A stretch of 64,000 nt of DNA from Rhizaria sp. SCN 62-66. Its lineage: Eukaryota > Rhizaria, unplaced. This document shows positions 29,654 to 39,674 of the stretch, one piece after another. A program made the translations under genes and the position numbers. The stretch lies in assembly GCA_001724265.1 (NCBI GenBank), contig MEDY01000256.1:1-64000 (forward strand), read 5' to 3'. Numbering within the stretch: the first letter of the stretch is position 1; each line of letters starts with the position of its first letter. Below the pieces are notes generated by a model. That model saw only the letters and a program-made list of their open reading frames with translations. It did no database searches and was not told the origin of the DNA.

Positions 29654-32600
29654 ATGTACCCTACGAGCCCCCTGGGCCCCGCCGGCTCTCCTCCTGGTCA
29701 AAACGGCGGCCTCAACGGCGGGTCGTATTACTCGCCCTCGTCCGCGGCCCCTTACAACAACAACGCTGGTGGCGGGGGCTTCAATCCCAGCGGGCCCAGC
29801 ATTCCCGCATTTGCCCCAGCCGCGGCCGCGCTATCGCCGCTGCCCCCCGTGGCGTCCTCGGCCGACGTCCACGCTCTCGCGGCGCACCTGACCTCGCTGC
29901 AACGCGCTGTCGCTTCACTGCCATCGTCGCTCTCGGTCTGGGTCACGGACGCGCTCTCACAGCACGCCGCGTCCCTATCCACGTCTCTTACATCGCTATC
30001 GGCCCGCGCGGACGACGCCGCAGCCCGCGCCCGCCGGTCTGAGGACGCCACGGCCTCGCTACACGCCTCCACAGCCTCCGCCCTCGCTGCTCTCAACGAA
30101 CGCGCCAACGCCGCCGCAGCCGCCGCAGCCGCCGCCGACGCGTCCGCGGGCGCCGCGCAGCAGGGCCTGGCGCGCGCGGCGGCCGAGCTGGACTTGCTGC
30201 GCACCGCGGCCCCGCAAATGGCCGCCGCGCTGGCGGCGCTGCAGCGGCGGGCCGAGGAGCTGGAGGATGGCGCGCGCGCGGCGCGAGACCGCGAGCGCGC
30301 TAACGCCGTGGCGGCGTCGCTCGCCGCGCGCGGGCTGCAGCTGAACCCCGCCACGGCCGCCGCAGTTGCCGCGGCCACGGACCCGGCGGCCAGCGATGCC
30401 ATCCTCAGCGGCCTCGGCACCAATATGGGCTTGAACAACAACGCGCTGGTGCTGGCCGGCGCGGGCAGCGCGGGCGCGGGGTTCCCCGTCGGCACCCGGG
30501 TCTCCGGCGCCAGCGCGGAGGTGCTGGCCCGTCTGGCCGCGCTCGAGGCCGCCCAACAGCGCGACGTGTCTGCACTGCGGGCCGACATGGCAGCCACGGC
30601 CGCGAGCGAGGCCGCCGCGGCCGCGCAGGCCACGGAGCACCGTCTCCGCGGCGCGCTGTCCGAGGCGCTGGTGCGCGCGCAGGCTGCTGAGGGCGCCGCG
30701 GCTGCCGCGCGGTTTGCTGCTGACGAGCGCGCCGCCGCTGCCGCCGCCGCGACGGCCGCGCTGGCCGACCGCGTGGACCGGCTCGAGGCGGCGCTACGGG
30801 CCAAGGCCGAGAACGACGACCAGTGGCGCGCGGCCAGCGAAGCGGCGCGGGCGGCGGCGGCAGAGCGCCTGGCGCGCGAGATTGTGCGCGTCGAGACCTC
30901 GGTGGTGCAGGAGCAGCGCGCGCGCGAGAGCGACGGCAAGGGCGCCGAGGCGCTGCGGCGGGCCGTCGCGGCGGGCAACGTTAAGGCCGAGGCCGCGGCG
31001 GAGGCGGCGGCGCGGGCCGAACGGGCCGTGGCCGCGGCCGCGGGGCTTAAGGGCGGCGCTGAGGTGGTGGCCGAGATGGCCAAGGTGAAGCGGCAGGTGC
31101 GCGCGCTGGCCGAGGGCGTTGACCGCGTGGCCGCCGACTCGGCGGTGTACAAGTCGCACCGTCGCGGCTCCGACTCCGACACCGATGGCTCCGACGCGGA
31201 CTCCGCCGGTGCGGGCCCCAAGGGCGCGGTTGGGGGCAGGCGGAGCAAGGAGGCGCGTGCCCAGGAGGCCAAGGCGCGGGAGGAGGTCGACACGCGCATG
31301 CGCCAGCTGGTCGAGAAGCTGGCCGAGGAAGTCATCGCGCTGCGCAGCAACCAGGACGCCGCAACCGCCGGCGCGACCGCCGCCGCGTCGGCCTCGGCGG
31401 GCGCGGCTGCGGCCCGGGCCGGCGCGACCGCGGACAAGGCGAGCACCGCGGCGGGCGCGGCGGCCAAGGAGCTGGCTGCGCTCAAGAAGTCATCCTCGGC
31501 TGCGGTTGCCAAGCTCGAGGGCGAGGTGTCGAAGCTCGAGAGCGAGGTGGCCGCGCTGAGGACGCAGCTGGCGGCGCTGACAACCGAGGTCGGGGAGCGC
31601 AAGCTCGCGATCCGGCCGCCGCGCCCCGTCACGGCGGCGCTTCTCCGGGTTCCTGCGGCCCGTCGCCGGGCACGTGAACGGGGCGCCGGTCTCGGCCGCG
31701 CCCAGCCCCGCGCCGCACAGCACGGGAGCGGGGCCGCCGGGACACGGACTGCTGTCGCCGCGGCTGCGCGACGGGTCCGACTCAGACTCGGACAGCGACC
31801 TGGATGTCGACAGCGAAAGCAAGACTGTGGAGCCCAGGGCGAGCGCCGCGGCGGCGGCAGCGGCGGCGGCGAAGGCGAGCGCGAGTGCGGCGACCAAAGC
31901 GGCCAAGCCGAGCGCCGCCGCTGCAGCGAAGTTGGACAAGGACGCCAAGGACGCTAAGAGTCCCGCGGGCACGAGTCCCACGGGTGTCGCGAGTACCGGG
32001 GGCTCCGGCCACAACCCCGGGCACCGCAAGAGCGTGACGGACGAGTGGATGAAGCAGCTGGAGGCGGAGCTGGAGACGCTCGACACGCAGCAGCAGTCGA
32101 TGGACGCGGCGCAACACCCGCAGCAGAGCCCCAGCAACGACACAACGGGTAAAAACACTGAAAGCAAGGCCGCCAAGGCTGCGAATGCCGAGAACAAGTC
32201 AGTGGCCCCCATTGTGCCTAAGAGCGCGCCCAACGACGGCAACGCCAAGGGCGACGCTGCGGCTGCGAGCAAGGCCGATAAAGCCGACTCCAAGGACAAG
32301 GACAAGGAGAAGGAGGCGTTTGTTCCGGGTAACTTGCAGCGGGTCGACACGGTCACCAACGACGCCATCGTGGCCAGCATCGGAGGCATGTTCAACAACA
32401 CTAAGCTCGACCGCGAGTACGAAGCCGCCGCGGCACCAACGCCGACGGGGACAGCGGCAACAGGGTCATCTGCCTCTACCCCGGCGGCTGCATCCGCTGG
32501 CGCCACTGCCAATGCCAGTGGGCTGAAGAGTGAACGCCGGGCGAGCAGCACGAAAAACAGCACGGCTGCCACAGCTCCCGCGACCACCCCCGCCGCTGCC

Positions 32601-32699
32601 GCTGCTGCTGCCCCTGCGTCGGCGAGTGCGGCGTCGACGCCGCTGGCGCGCGTTGGAGGCGGGTACAGGCCTGCGAAGGCCGCGGGTTACGCTGAGTGA
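29654..32699 (+). CDS. Ala-rich coiled-coil protein with an internal frameshift
   Basis: The ATG at 29654 opens a frame (MYPTSPLGPAG) coding a Gly/Pro/Asn-rich leader, then a long Ala/Arg/Glu coiled coil from about residue 85 to 650 ([32 protein letters not shown]). Near 31615-31660 coding character passes to the +1 frame: VAGHVNGAPVSAAPS, then SDSDSDSDLDVDSESK, a Lys-rich KDKDKEKEAFVPG, a short helix WMKQLEAELETLDTQQ and TGA at 32699. The first frame stays open to 31957 but with Arg-rich shadow composition. No AT-rich intron with GT-AG ends fits the switch, so one extra base (or two missing) is the simplest reading. Joined length would be about 1014 aa. It looks like a cytoskeletal or scaffold coiled coil; no family is recognised. 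Function is not assigned. Confidence 0.75.
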
Positions 32700-33249
32700 G
32701 CGAGTGGCTAAAAGCTACAAACACGTTTATATAGTTGATAAATGATTTAATCTGAAATAGTATGACATGTTTTGTGGCTAATACCACGATTAATACAATA
32801 TACAGTGGATATACACAAAAATATGTTTGTTTATATCATAATTTAAGTCGTTTGGCGCGAAGTTGCGACGGTTTGTGGTTGAAATCTCGCCAAAACGTGC
32901 GGTTCGCAAAAAAGGGCACCTCCCGACGACGTCGCGGTGAGCTGAGCGAGTATTGACAGGTAGATTTCCCGTCTTGGACTCGTTGCTTGAGAATGATTTT
33001 TTAATGTCGAGCACAGAATGAGCGCATTTATTTCTTTGTTATTCAGGATTTGAATGACACTCATGACTCCGCTCGCACGCGCCTTCGGCAGTCGGCACCA
33101 TATGGTGACGAGAGACCGCCCACTCCGATTCGGCGCCTTTTTCGTCCTCACCGTTCCTTGTCTCCCTTTTCCTTTCTCACAACACACCTTTACTGTTTAC
33201 TCACAACCCATTACTCTTTTCTGCGCACGCTGTTTAGTCAAGAACTCAC
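32700..33249. other. Tandem intergenic region upstream of the four-TM protein
   Basis: This 550-bp AT-rich spacer contains E2F-like TTTGGCGC (32851-32858) and an inverted copy of the recurring 13-mer (32901-32913), about 340-400 bp before the next ATG. No exon is seen. Confidence 0.6.
32901..32913 (-). promoter_or_regulatory. Recurring upstream motif TTTTTTGCGAACC, site 3 (inverted)
   Basis: This is an exact match on the minus strand, 337 bp upstream of the ATG at 33250. Confidence 0.5.
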
Positions 33250-33870
33250 ATGTTTTCTGACGGCAAGATCCGCAACATCACGCTTGCGCAGTTCGTCGGC
33301 GTCGCGTTCGCCCTCATCTTCTTCATCGCGTCCTGCGTCGTCGCATCCTACGACTGCGGTCTCAAGATCGGCTGCGCTAACAAGGCCATCAGCGTCATTG
33401 GCATTACTAACGGTGAGGGCTTCATGATCGTCGGCTTCGCGCTCGCCTTCTTCGCGTACCTCGGTTCCGGCATCTACTACCTCAACCGCCAGCTCGGCAA
33501 GGTCGTCTATGGCTTCTACACTGCCACCACTGCCTACATGATCCTCGCGTCGCTCGTCATGGCCGTCTGGGCCGGCGCCAAGCTCAACACGCTCGACGAC
33601 CAGGCGCACACCGGCGGCATCGCCCTCGCGCTTGCCACCAACCTCGTCTCCTCGCTCAAGGCCATGATCGCTGGCGCGTCTCTGCTGCTCATCACCATGG
33701 TCGCCCTCCTCGCCCTCCTCGTGCTGTACAAGCCCCAGCTGTCGGAGCAGGACTCGATCGAGGCCGCCGCGGACCCCAACGCCGCGTACTCGGCGTCGTA
33801 CCAGAACTACGAGGTCCCCGCTGGCACCGTCAACCCTTACGAGCAGCACAGCGACAGCACCGCCATGTAA
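33250..33870 (+). CDS. Four-transmembrane (tetraspan) protein, 206 aa
   Basis: Single exon. Four hydrophobic segments are clear, at about residues 14-36 (VGVAFALIFFIASCVVASY), 57-79, 88-111 and 137-163 (a Leu/Ala-rich helix ending VLYKP). The loop after the first helix has CGLKIGC, two cysteines that could bond. The topology with a short N-terminus and a 43-residue C-terminal tail (PNAAYSAS, NPYEQHSDS) resembles MARVEL or synaptophysin/tetraspan membrane proteins of vesicles, but I see no diagnostic motif. The tail contains NPYE, an NPxY-like sorting signal. Codon use is strongly biased (few rare codons), suggesting high expression. The family is uncertain; membrane location is well supported. 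Confidence 0.85.
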   Translation: MFSDGKIRNITLAQFVGVAFALIFFIASCVVASYDCGLKIGCANKAISVIGITNGEGFMIVGFALAFFAYLGSGIYYLNRQLGKVVYGFYTATTAYMILASLVMAVWAGAKLNTLDDQAHTGGIALALATNLVSSLKAMIAGASLLLITMVALLALLVLYKPQLSEQDSIEAAADPNAAYSASYQNYEVPAGTVNPYEQHSDSTAM

Positions 33871-34429
33871 GTCGCATCAGCTTCACTTGAATAATGACAT
33901 CAAAGCGAGCCAATACCATATGGTAGGCTAGCGGCAGTGATGGTGCATGACGGATGACGTTTTGTGGCGTCAACGTTGTTGTCGTCATTGCTGCATATTG
34001 TTGTTTGTGGGTGTAGTTTGTGTGATTGAGTGGGCGATGTTTATATTGTCGTTCGTTGTGTTCGTTTGTTTGGTTTTGAGTGCTTGTTAGATAGCGTGGT
34101 TATCTACATGAGATGTATCTCTCTTTATTTCTTTCAGATGTATTTTTATTTCAAGAATAATGTCCGTATTGCAACAAGGCATACTCTTACTTTGTCGTAA
34201 TACACAACAAATCTTTCAACACTAGCCTGAAAAACCATACGAATGACATCATCCACTTTCCGATAACATAAAATATGTATTACAGCAATAGCTTGATATA
34301 TGCATAACATTATCAAGCAGGTCGTTTTATATTTCCTTTCAATCGTTTTCCTTTTCTGCAACTATGTAAGAAGAATACGAGGTGTACTTAGGTACTTGGC
34401 CCCGCAATGCGTGCCCCTAGCCGCGCCCC
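33871..34429. other. Convergent intergenic region
   Basis: This 559-bp spacer is GT-rich (GTTGTTG runs) to 34080 and then AT-rich. No exon or RNA gene was recognised. Confidence 0.6.
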
Positions 34430-37400
34430 TTAGACGGAGCGGCGCAGGAGCTGATCGCACTCGAGCGCAAAGACGGTGCGCAGCTCGCGCTGCAGCGTCT
34501 TGCCGGCGCGCCACTGCACCATGTTGAGCTCGTCGATTTCGGCGGCGCCAAACACGCCCGCGCTGCCCGCAGTCACGGCGGCGGCGCGCGCCACGTTGCC
34601 GCCCGCAGCGCCCGCAGCGGTGTTGGAGCCGGCGCTGGGGGCCTGGGAGCGCGCGGCGAGGAGGCAGCGCATGTACTTGGTCCAGACGGCGACGTTGGTG
34701 GCGCCGAAGCGCGCCACGGCGGCCTCGTACACGGCGCGCAGCCGCGCCGCGGGAGGGACCGTGGCGAGCGGGGAGCCCACGGTGCCGTTGCCCGCGGCAT
34801 CGACCGTGGCGGCCGTGACGGGCGCCGTCAGCGCGGCGGCCGCGGCGAGGTCGGCGGCGCGCACCTCAACGTCCATGGCGAGCAGGTAGTCGTCGGCCGT
34901 GGCGAGGATGGAGCCGGCGACGAGGTCCACGGGCGCGGTGACGAGCGCGAACTGGCGCGTCCACAGCCTGCGCAGCTGCTGCTCGTGGCGCGCGCGGCGC
35001 TGCTGCTGCTGGTGCTGCACGGGCGGCAGCGGCGAGTGCGGGAAGGTCAGCGCCAGCGCGGGGCCTGACACCAGCGGCAGCGCGGCGATGCTCAGCGCCC
35101 ACTCCAGGTACGCCTGCTTCACCTCGGCCAGCGCCGCGCGGGCCATCTGCGCGCGCGACGCGGCGGCGGCGGCGCGCGCGGCGGCGGCGGCGGCCGTGGC
35201 CGTGCTGGCGGTGCCACATGCCGCCGCCGAGTGCGCCGAGGCGGCGGCCGTGGCCGCGGCGGTGAAGTAGGACACGGCGCGCGAGTAGTCGTCGCCGATG
35301 GACGAGAGGAACGAGAGCTGCAGCGACGCGCGCTCGACCTCGGCCTCGGCCACGGCGGCGGCGGCAGCGGCAGCGGCGACCGCGCTGTCACTGCCGCTCG
35401 TGGTGAGAGCGAGCGTGACTGCGTGGCGCGCGGAGGCGTCGAGGAGGAAGCGCCAGAGCTTGCGCGCAGTGTTAAGGTCGCTGCAGGAAGTCAGGCCGCT
35501 GTCGACCCACGCACGCACGCGCGCCCACGCCTGCTTAGGCGACCCCACAGCAGCAGCAGCAGCAGTGGCGGCGGCAGGAGCACTGCTAGTCACAGGCTCA
35601 GCAGCAGCAGCTGCGTTGCCCTTCTTGCTCTTGCCGTTGGTCTTGGAGGAGCTGGAGACGGCGGCCGCAGAGACGGGCGCCGCGGCAGCGGGCAGGTAGG
35701 CCTGCGTGTGTGCGTCGGCCGCGACCTGCACGATGACGGCCCACAGCAGGCCCAGCGCGGCCGTCTCCTGCTCCGCGCCCGCCGCCGCGGAGGCGGCCGC
35801 GGCGGCAGCGACGGAGACCGAGGCAGACAGAGGCACCGCGCCGACCGCCTGCAGCTGCTTCGCGGCCGCTGAGGAGCCGGAGCCGGAGTTGCCGTGCGAG
35901 GGCGGGCGCGCGGGCCCCGCGACGGGGGCGGGCGGGAGCAGCGCGCCGGAGCGGGCCGCGAAGGCGATCACGGCGCCCAGGTCCGACGGGTCGCTCACGG
36001 TCGCATCGCCGTCGTCCTTAGCGTCGTCGTCACCTGTCTTGGCAGCGGTGTTTTTGGCGGTGAGCGCGGCGAGCGCGGCGTCGACGGCGGCGAAGTCGGC
36101 CACAGCGGCGCCCGCCTGCAGCAGCACGCCAATCCACACGGCCAGCAGCGGCGCGCGCGCGCACTTGGCCGCGGCGGCGCGGTGGCACAGCGTGATGAGC
36201 GCGTCGCGCCAAACCAGCACCTGCACCTGCGCCTGCGCAGCGACGCCCGCGGCGTCGGCGGCGGCCGCGCTGCCCGCGCCGCCCTCTGCGGCGGCTGCGG
36301 CGGCGTCGGCGGCCAGTGCGGCGGCCGTGGCCGAGTAGGCGTTGAGGCGGCCCGCGAAGAAGGCTGCGGCGAGCGAGAACATGCGCGGGGTAGGCCGCGC
36401 GTGCAGCGCCTGCTCGTAGCGCGCCACCGAGGCGGCGTCGCGGCCCACGAAGCGCGCGCTCAGCAGGCGCGCCCCCGCGTAGCGCGCAAGGTAGCCCGCG
36501 GCCAGCGGCGCAGGCAGCGCGCCGCGGGAGCGCTTGCTCGAGCTTGAGCGCTTGGAGGATGCGGGCTTGACGGCGGGGACCGAGTGGAGCAGACAGAGCA
36601 GAGTGCCGATGTCGGCGTTGTCCGCGCCGGGGCTCAGATCCTCCGTGTACGTCGCCTTCACAGCGTCGGCAGTCTCAGCAGCGGCAGCGTCGGTGGTGTT
36701 GCTGCTGTCGGCGACCGAGGCGACTGCGGCGGTGGCGATGGACGCGGGGGCCGGCGACAGAAGCGCGGCGCGAGCGCGGGCGTCCCACACGGCCTCGTCG
36801 TGCGGCGCGAGCGCCAGCGCCGCGGTCAGGATGTGCGTGTAGAGCGAGTCGATGTCGGCGCCGACGAAGCGCAGGCAGTCGGCGGTCAAGGGCACCAGCT
36901 TGTGAACCTGAGCAGCGAAAGCGTAGCAAAGATTCAAGAAGAGATAAGAAACTGTGAGAATGAGAAAACTTGACAAAAACAACACAAAGTACTAAAAAGT
37001 GCTCACAATTACCCTTAAATTACAAAATATCGACGTACTTCCTGTGCGGAGCGGAGCTTGTGTCCGTAGCCGCCGGAGCTGCCCAGCGTGTCTTCCTCGA
37101 CGCTGCGCGAGCGCATCGCCTGGAGCGGGATCTGCGCCTCGGGCGCGTTAACCCACTGCGCGACAAGCGGGAGGAAGCCCAGCGCAAAGCTCGGGTCCGC
37201 GGCGAGCGCGGGCTCGCGCAGCGCGTTGCGGAAGATGGTGAGCGGGACGACGCCCGAGAGCACGGCGCGGTCGGTCGGCGAGAGCTGGGGCAGGGCGGCG
37301 ACGTCGACGTGCCCGTCCAAGCCCAGGACGTCGCGGGCCGACTCGGCGGCGTCGGCGGCGGCGTCGAAGGCCTCGCCCGCGGCCTCGGCGCGCGCCTGCC

Positions 37401-38070
37401 GCGCCTTGCGCGCCGCGAGGTCGGCCTTGTGCTGGGTGAGCTGGGGCTCGGTGGGGATGTCGCCCAGCACCGCTTTGCGCTGCGCGAGCCGGCCCACGTA
37501 GCGCACCTCCATGCGGAAAAACTCGCGCCAGAGCAGCTCCGAGGCGGGGTTGAGGCGCAGGCCGCGCTGGAAGTAGACGCGCGCCATGTCGATGTTGCCC
37601 GTCGTCTCGTAGTGGTACAGCGCCGCCTTGAGCCACAACGCCGGCACCAGCGGGTGGTGCTGCAGCGCCAGGGGGAAGACGTGGTCCAGACGCTTCGCGG
37701 CGCCCTGCGCGGCCGCCCAGTCGATGTATTGCAGCCAGAGCGAGAGGTCGTTGGTGAACTTGCGCGTCGCGCGCGTGAAGAGGAAGTGGATGTGGCGCAC
37801 GATGGCGAAGTCGCTCACTGAGGCACGTGCAAGGGAGAGGTTCAGCCGCGTCTTGCGCGCGCGGCGCAGCGTGTCAAGGTTCATCTCGTACTGGATGTAG
37901 CGCAGGAAGTCGTCGAGGATGGGCACGCGGCGGATGAGCGCGTACTCAAAGTGTGTCCGCTTCTTGACGATGGAGCGGATCTCGGACGGCGAGAAGAGGC
38001 CGCGGACCTTGTAGTCGTGCAGCTCGGGCACCATCTTCTCCAGCGTCTGCTGGACGGTTTCGATACTCAT
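34430..38070 (-). CDS. UTP6: UTP6, SSU processome component with expanded HAT-repeat region
   Basis: Two exons (38070-37039, 36907-34430) join in phase 0 across a 131-bp intron (GTACGT...GCTCAG) to give 1169 aa. The first 130 residues match the conserved UTP6 N-terminus: VQQTLEKMVPELHDY, GLFSPSEIRSIVKKRTHFEY, PILDDFLRYIQYEMNLD. HAT (half-TPR) units follow, e.g. SLWLQYIDWA, PALWLKAALYHYE, RVYFQRGLRLNPASELLWREFFRMEV. UTP6 is part of the UTPB complex that binds U3 snoRNP and 35S pre-rRNA for 18S maturation in the nucleolus. Yeast and human proteins are about 440 and 600 residues; here the second exon has many Ala-rich inserts between helices, doubling the length. The C-terminal CDQLLRRSV ends at TAA. 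It pairs divergently with the PH protein gene. Confidence 0.9.
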
Positions 38071-38894
38071 CCGGCAGCAACGCTGGTGTGTAGAAAGCAG
38101 AGGCAATGCGGGTTGACAAACGTGGGGAGTGTAATGGCGTGGAGATAAGGTGAGAACGAGCGGGTGGGCAAGACAGTACGTGGGACGAGTGCTGGGAGAG
38201 GCAAGTTGTGTTTTCAAGGGCAATGAAACAACAATTTAATAATTTGAAGCACATAAAATCTGCACATAAAGCGGTGACGTTAACGACGGTTGTTTATACC
38301 CGACTTTTGATGATCTTGCGCAGCGCACTCGTCCACTTTGACCGAAGTCGACTCTCGGTGGCAATTTTTTGCGAACCTTCCGGATCTTCTTATGTGGTGT
38401 GTGGCTGTGAAAGTGACCACTGAACAAAGTGGGTGTTGGGTACTTTTCGTTGTTGTCCAGTGGCCCAAAGCAGTGTTTTTACCTTTATCAAGTCGCTTAT
38501 TAGATCATATCTTTTGCTAAGTGCTCTGCTACGCACGGCGACTCAGATCGCCTCTTTGTGAAGCGGACCCTAAGACGACCGTTCAGAAGGTGTTGCACTG
38601 CCTTCCAACGACCTCAGCTCTCCATTATAATCTCGTCAACCTGCATGCTTCCACCGCCACACTGCCCTTGCACTAACCTTTCTTCATATGCATGCGTTAA
38701 TATCCTGTTTCTGTTTGTATCCCACTAAAGCGGGGTTTGGTTCCCTTGCCAGACGCACACCGCTTCCCACTCCACCCGATTCTCCGTCGGCAACACCAGC
38801 TCGCTAACCCTTGTGCCTTACTTCACAAGCCCACCTTTCCCGCGGGTCACGCGCGCCTGTGCAACATCCTGCCCAGCCGCAGCCCTTGGCAGTC
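38071..38894. other. Divergent intergenic region between UTP6 and the PH-domain gene
   Basis: This 824-bp shared upstream region contains one exact copy of the recurring 13-mer and a C/D-like arrangement (38297-38434) that I reject as a snoRNA. No exon is seen. Confidence 0.6.
38365..38377 (+). promoter_or_regulatory. Recurring upstream motif TTTTTTGCGAACC, site 4
   Basis: This is an exact 13-mer located 295 bp before the UTP6 ATG and 518 bp before the PH-protein ATG. Confidence 0.5.
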
Positions 38895-39643
38895 ATGTCT
38901 TCGTTCACACCGCCCTCCGCCGCCCTGGCGCCGGATCCCCCCCTCGTTTGCCCCACCACAGCCGCCGCCACCTCAGGAGCGGGCTCCGATGCCGCGGCCG
39001 TCGCCTGCGGCGGCGTTGACGCAGCCGGCGCTGTGATTCTTGGCGCCCTGTACGGCCCTGCGCTGCCGCTGCAGGGCAAGGGTGCTTTCGTGCCGCCTCA
39101 GGCAGCCACCGACAGCTCCGTCATGGCCGCAACCGCTCCTGAGGCGTCACTCGCGCCCGGCGCTCAGGCTGCTGCGCATGCCGCGGCTTCGGCCGACGCG
39201 TGCGAGACGACGACCGCGGTTACGAGTAGCAGCAATGATAACGATGCCGGCAGCCGCAGCGACCTCGCCGGCCTCCAGTCGGAGCACGAATGCGAGGGCG
39301 GCGGGCATGGCACTGCTCGCAACGATCCTGACGACGACGCCAACAGCCCCCCCGGCCACGGGCACGGGCACGGGCACGGGCACGGACAGAGCCACTCCGA
39401 CGACACGGGCAACGCATCCGACTCGCACAGCCCCGACCCGGACGCGCGGCGGCTTAACTTCCCGCCGCTGGACTCGCGTCCGACCTTCGACCGCGCGACC
39501 TCTGTCGATGCCTCGAGCGCGCTGCCGCCACCGCACACTGAGGAGGCGCACACACCGGCGCTGGCGCGCATCCTGGCCGTGTCCGAGGACGACTCGGACC
39601 TCTACCAGTCCCAGCACACTGACCCCGGCAGCACCACTGCGGC

Positions 39644-39674
<31 letters not shown>

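Noticed and set aside
38297-38434. C/D snoRNA-like arrangement (TTGATGA, CTGA, 9-bp bulged stem)
   Set aside because: Box C lacks the purine, the element is too long (about 138 nt), and it contains the recurring promoter 13-mer, so the stem is probably chance.
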